Shown here piece by piece: positions 5,974-7,159 of a stretch of DNA of 7,159 nt. This DNA comes from Armatimonadota bacterium (GTDB taxonomy: Bacteria > Armatimonadota > Armatimonadia > Armatimonadales > Armatimonadaceae), in NCBI GenBank assembly GCA_014380985.1, contig JACMIU010000152.1, positions 1 to 7,159 on the forward strand. The letters are read 5' to 3'. How positions within the stretch are numbered: position 1 is the first letter of the stretch; each line of letters starts with the position of its first letter. The position numbers and the translations under genes are program-made. Under the pieces are notes generated by a model that saw only the letters and a program-made list of their open reading frames with translations, was not told where the DNA came from and searched no databases.

Positions 5974-5982
5974 ATTATATCA
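5974..5982 (-). promoter_or_regulatory. Extended -10 promoter of the Rrf2-cysK operon
   Basis: On the minus strand TGATATAAT (5982 to 5974) is a perfect extended -10 element (TGn plus TATAAT), which makes a good -35 unnecessary; only weak candidates such as ATTTCA lie at the right distance. A second perfect TATAAT occurs 12 bases downstream (5967-5962), where the first promoter would start transcription. The leader to the regulator gene would be about 35 bases. An operator for the regulator could overlap here, but no convincing palindrome is visible. Confidence 0.65.
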
Positions 5983-5994
5983 TGGGAAGCGCGT

Positions 5995-6023
5995 TTGAAA
6001 TCGCGGTAATCGGGTGGTAAAAT
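5995..6023 (+). promoter_or_regulatory. Housekeeping sigma-70 type promoter of the tRNA gene
   Basis: TTGAAA at 5995-6000 and TAAAAT at 6018-6023 are separated by the ideal 17 bases. The predicted start, near 6030, lies a few bases before the tRNA 5' end at 6036. The promoter is divergent from the extended -10 promoter of the Rrf2-cysK operon, about 13 bases away. Confidence 0.75.
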
Positions 6024-6035
6024 GTTTTTTGCTAC

Positions 6036-6107
6036 GGGCTTGTAGCTCAGCGGTAGAGCGCGGGACTCATAATCCCTTGGTCGCGGGTTCAAATCCTGCC
6101 GGGCCCA
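6036..6107 (+). tRNA. tRNA with anticodon CAU, probably tRNA-Ile2 (lysidine type), otherwise elongator tRNA-Met
   Basis: A complete cloverleaf can be drawn. The acceptor stem pairs 6036-6042 with 6100-6106 (seven pairs, two of them G-U). The D stem is GCTC/GAGC (6045-6048, 6056-6059), the anticodon stem surrounds loop CTCATAA at 6066-6072 with CAT at 6068-6070, and the T arm has GCGGG/CCTGC around TTCAAAT. The discriminator is A6107; CCA is not encoded, since TCC follows, so it must be added enzymatically. CAU tRNAs are Met-initiator, Met-elongator or Ile2. The initiator is unlikely because the first acceptor pair is a normal G-C and the anticodon stem lacks three G-C pairs next to the loop. 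The TTGGTC stretch after the anticodon stem resembles Ile2 tRNAs, whose C34 is modified by TilS to read AUA. Confidence 0.93.
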
Positions 6108-6116
6108 TCCAGCAAG

Positions 6117-6157
6117 CGAAAAAGTTTCGGCATTGTGTCGGAACTTTTTCGTTTTTT
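6117..6157 (+). terminator. Intrinsic terminator of the tRNA gene
   Basis: CGAAAAAGTT (6117-6126) pairs perfectly with AACTTTTTCG (6142-6151). The stem extends inward with two G-C and two G-T pairs to a 7-base loop at 6131-6137. Six T residues follow at 6152-6157. The run ends inside the stop codon (6156-6158) of the convergent HEAT-repeat gene, so the hairpin may also limit leftward transcription, though no separate T-run follows it on that strand. Confidence 0.88.
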
Positions 6158-6887
6158 ACGGGAAGCGTTCGCCGCTTCCGACGCTTCGCAGAAACGCTTC
6201 GTATTCGCCGCGCAAATCTTCCGATGTTTCATTGACTTGCGCGGCGCGAATGAGCGTGCTTGCCGCTTCCGCGGTTTCATCCGTGACCATCATGCGAACC
6301 GCGAGGAACGCCTGACGGCGCACGATGGCTTCGCCGTCCGCGAACGCTTCGCCGAGCGTATCCCAGTCCCACTCGTCGCCTAAGCCAACGCGACCGTAGA
6401 CACACCAAACGCGCACCATCGGTGACGCATCGGTTTCGCCGCGTTTTTGCAGAGCGGCTAACGCTTCCGCGCCGAACCCGGTATCGCCGAGCGATTCGGC
6501 GGCGTAGCACCGCACCACTTCGTCGGGGTCGGTAAGGAGCGTCAGCAATGTTTCATTGACTTTCGGGGAGCGCGTTCCTATCCAGCCGAGCGACTCGGCG
6601 AGATTGGCACGTACCAGTTCGTCGGGGTGTGCAACCAGCGCGAGAAGCGGGATCACGGCGTCCCGCGCCCGCAAAATGCCGAGTGTTTCCACGACTTCCG
6701 CCAACACTTCGTCACTTGTTTCGGCTTGCAGACGTGCAATCAGCACCGGAACCGCTTGCGACGACGGGAGTTTGCGAATCGTTTGCGCCGCTATCAGGCG
6801 AACGTCGGTTTCGGGCGCGACGAGAGCGGCTAACAGATGCGGCGTCGGGTCTGTGTACGGGTCGGTGAACGAAAAAACGGGCATCAT
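6156..6887 (-). CDS. HEAT-repeat (PBS-lyase type) protein
   Basis: The protein has 243 residues if it starts at the ATG at 6887, whose ATG overlaps the upstream gene's stop as ATGA. An in-frame GTG at 6899 would add four residues. At least five alpha-helical HEAT repeats can be seen, with recurring cores: TDVRLIAAQTIRKL (about 27-40), DEVLAEVVETLGIL (59-72), DELVRANLAESLGWIG (89-104), DEVVRCYAAESLGDTG (123-138) and PMVRVWCVYGRVGLG (156-170). A weaker one follows near AIVRRQAFLAVRMMV (187-201). There is no signal peptide and no catalytic motif. Such repeats form a curved scaffold for protein-protein contacts; in phycobilisome lyases they bind chromophore proteins, but nothing else here supports that role. 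Coupling to the epimerase-type gene suggests a shared process, which is not identifiable from the sequence. The stop codon lies inside the T-run of the tRNA terminator. Confidence 0.88.
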   Translation of the reverse strand: MMPVFSFTDPYTDPTPHLLAALVAPETDVRLIAAQTIRKLPSSQAVPVLIARLQAETSDEVLAEVVETLGILRARDAVIPLLALVAHPDELVRANLAESLGWIGTRSPKVNETLLTLLTDPDEVVRCYAAESLGDTGFGAEALAALQKRGETDASPMVRVWCVYGRVGLGDEWDWDTLGEAFADGEAIVRRQAFLAVRMMVTDETAEAASTLIRAAQVNETSEDLRGEYEAFLRSVGSGERFP

Positions 6888-7159
6888 AGCGAGGCCCACA
6901 TTTCCCGAACCTTGGTGAGCGAGTAGCGCACCAGTTCCGCGTCGCCGTAGAACGTTTCCAGCGTTATCGTGCCGTCGTACCCGCTTGTTTTGAGCGTTTT
7001 GAGTTCGCGTTTCCAGTCAATCGTACCCGCGCCGATGGCTAAATGATCGTCGGATTTGCCCTTGTTGTCGGAAACGTGAACGTGGCACAACCGGTCGCCG
7101 TAGCGCGATAACAGTCCGGCGGTGTTTGATTTGCGCCCGGTCGTGCCGATATTGGCGTG
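6884..7159 (-). CDS. Sugar phosphate isomerase/epimerase-type TIM barrel (AP endonuclease 2 family), partial
   Basis: The frame is open to the window edge, so only the C-terminal 91 residues are present and the start lies beyond 7159. The visible part begins HANIGTTGR, continues with DRLCHVHVSDNKGKSDDHL, then IGAGTIDWKRELKTLKTSGY, DGTITLETF and a final helix. This is the usual C-terminal order of the xylose isomerase-like TIM-barrel family. The opening His, the HVH pair with Asp in the SDN block, and the Glu of ITLETF are the expected divalent-metal and substrate ligands. Family members isomerise or epimerise sugars, act on inositols, or are endonuclease IV relatives; the IGAGTIDW segment is typical of the sugar or inositol group. 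The substrate cannot be assigned. The TGA stop at 6886-6884 overlaps the ATG of the HEAT-repeat gene, so the two are likely translationally coupled. Confidence 0.9.
   Translation of the reverse strand, partial: HANIGTTGRKSNTAGLLSRYGDRLCHVHVSDNKGKSDDHLAIGAGTIDWKRELKTLKTSGYDGTITLETFYGDAELVRYSLTKVREMWASL

Noticed and set aside
6014..6235. Short open frame running through the tRNA gene
   Set aside because: It overlaps the complete tRNA and its terminator; its translation is the familiar artefact of tRNA sequence and has no independent support.

Overview
The window is a compact stretch of bacterial chromosome of moderately high GC, with eight protein genes, one tRNA and very little spacer. Six proteins are complete; the genes at both edges are cut by the window. 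The mix of a diderm-type outer-membrane barrel with an SLH-like N-terminus, a CapD-type dehydratase, HEAT-repeat proteins and a SigJ-like sigma factor would fit Armatimonadota or a nearby phylum. This taxonomic guess comes from gene content only and is weak. The sequence does support a Gram-negative envelope, because the predicted barrel has a signal peptide and ends in phenylalanine.

Left block (3-2554, + strand): the C-terminal part of a CapD/WbpM-type nucleotide-sugar dehydratase is followed two bases later by a Wzi-like outer-membrane barrel. This looks like the end of a capsule or surface-polysaccharide operon. It runs head-on into the next block, and the two stop codons overlap.

Middle block (2551-4419): a small regulon is arranged around one control region. 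Leftward run a DoxX-like membrane protein gene and, coupled to it by a TTGA overlap, an ECF sigma factor with a fused SnoaL-like C-terminal domain (ECF41/ECF56/SigJ type). Rightward runs an AhpD-like carboxymuconolactone decarboxylase. The 124-base gap holds two ECF41-type promoters (TGTCAC, 16-base spacer, CGTC), one per strand, in exact mirror symmetry about position 3896.5. They face each other, so polymerase on one covers the other. The simplest reading is that the sigma factor drives its own operon and the decarboxylase gene from a mutually exclusive promoter pair. This is the most interesting element in the window.

Right-centre block (4429-5982, - strand): an Rrf2-family regulator without the Fe-S cysteine cluster and cysteine synthase (cysK) form a two-gene operon, with an extended -10 promoter upstream and a hairpin terminator downstream. 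The regulator resembles CymR of Firmicutes and ends in isoleucine, which suggests a CymR-CysK type regulatory pair.

Right block (5995-7159): a tRNA with anticodon CAU has its own promoter and a strong intrinsic terminator. Converging on it are a HEAT-repeat protein gene and, coupled to that by an ATGA overlap, a partial sugar-phosphate isomerase/epimerase-type TIM barrel that continues past the window edge.

No insertion sequence, CRISPR array, phage gene or clear pseudogene was seen. No gene-free stretch exceeds 300 bases.
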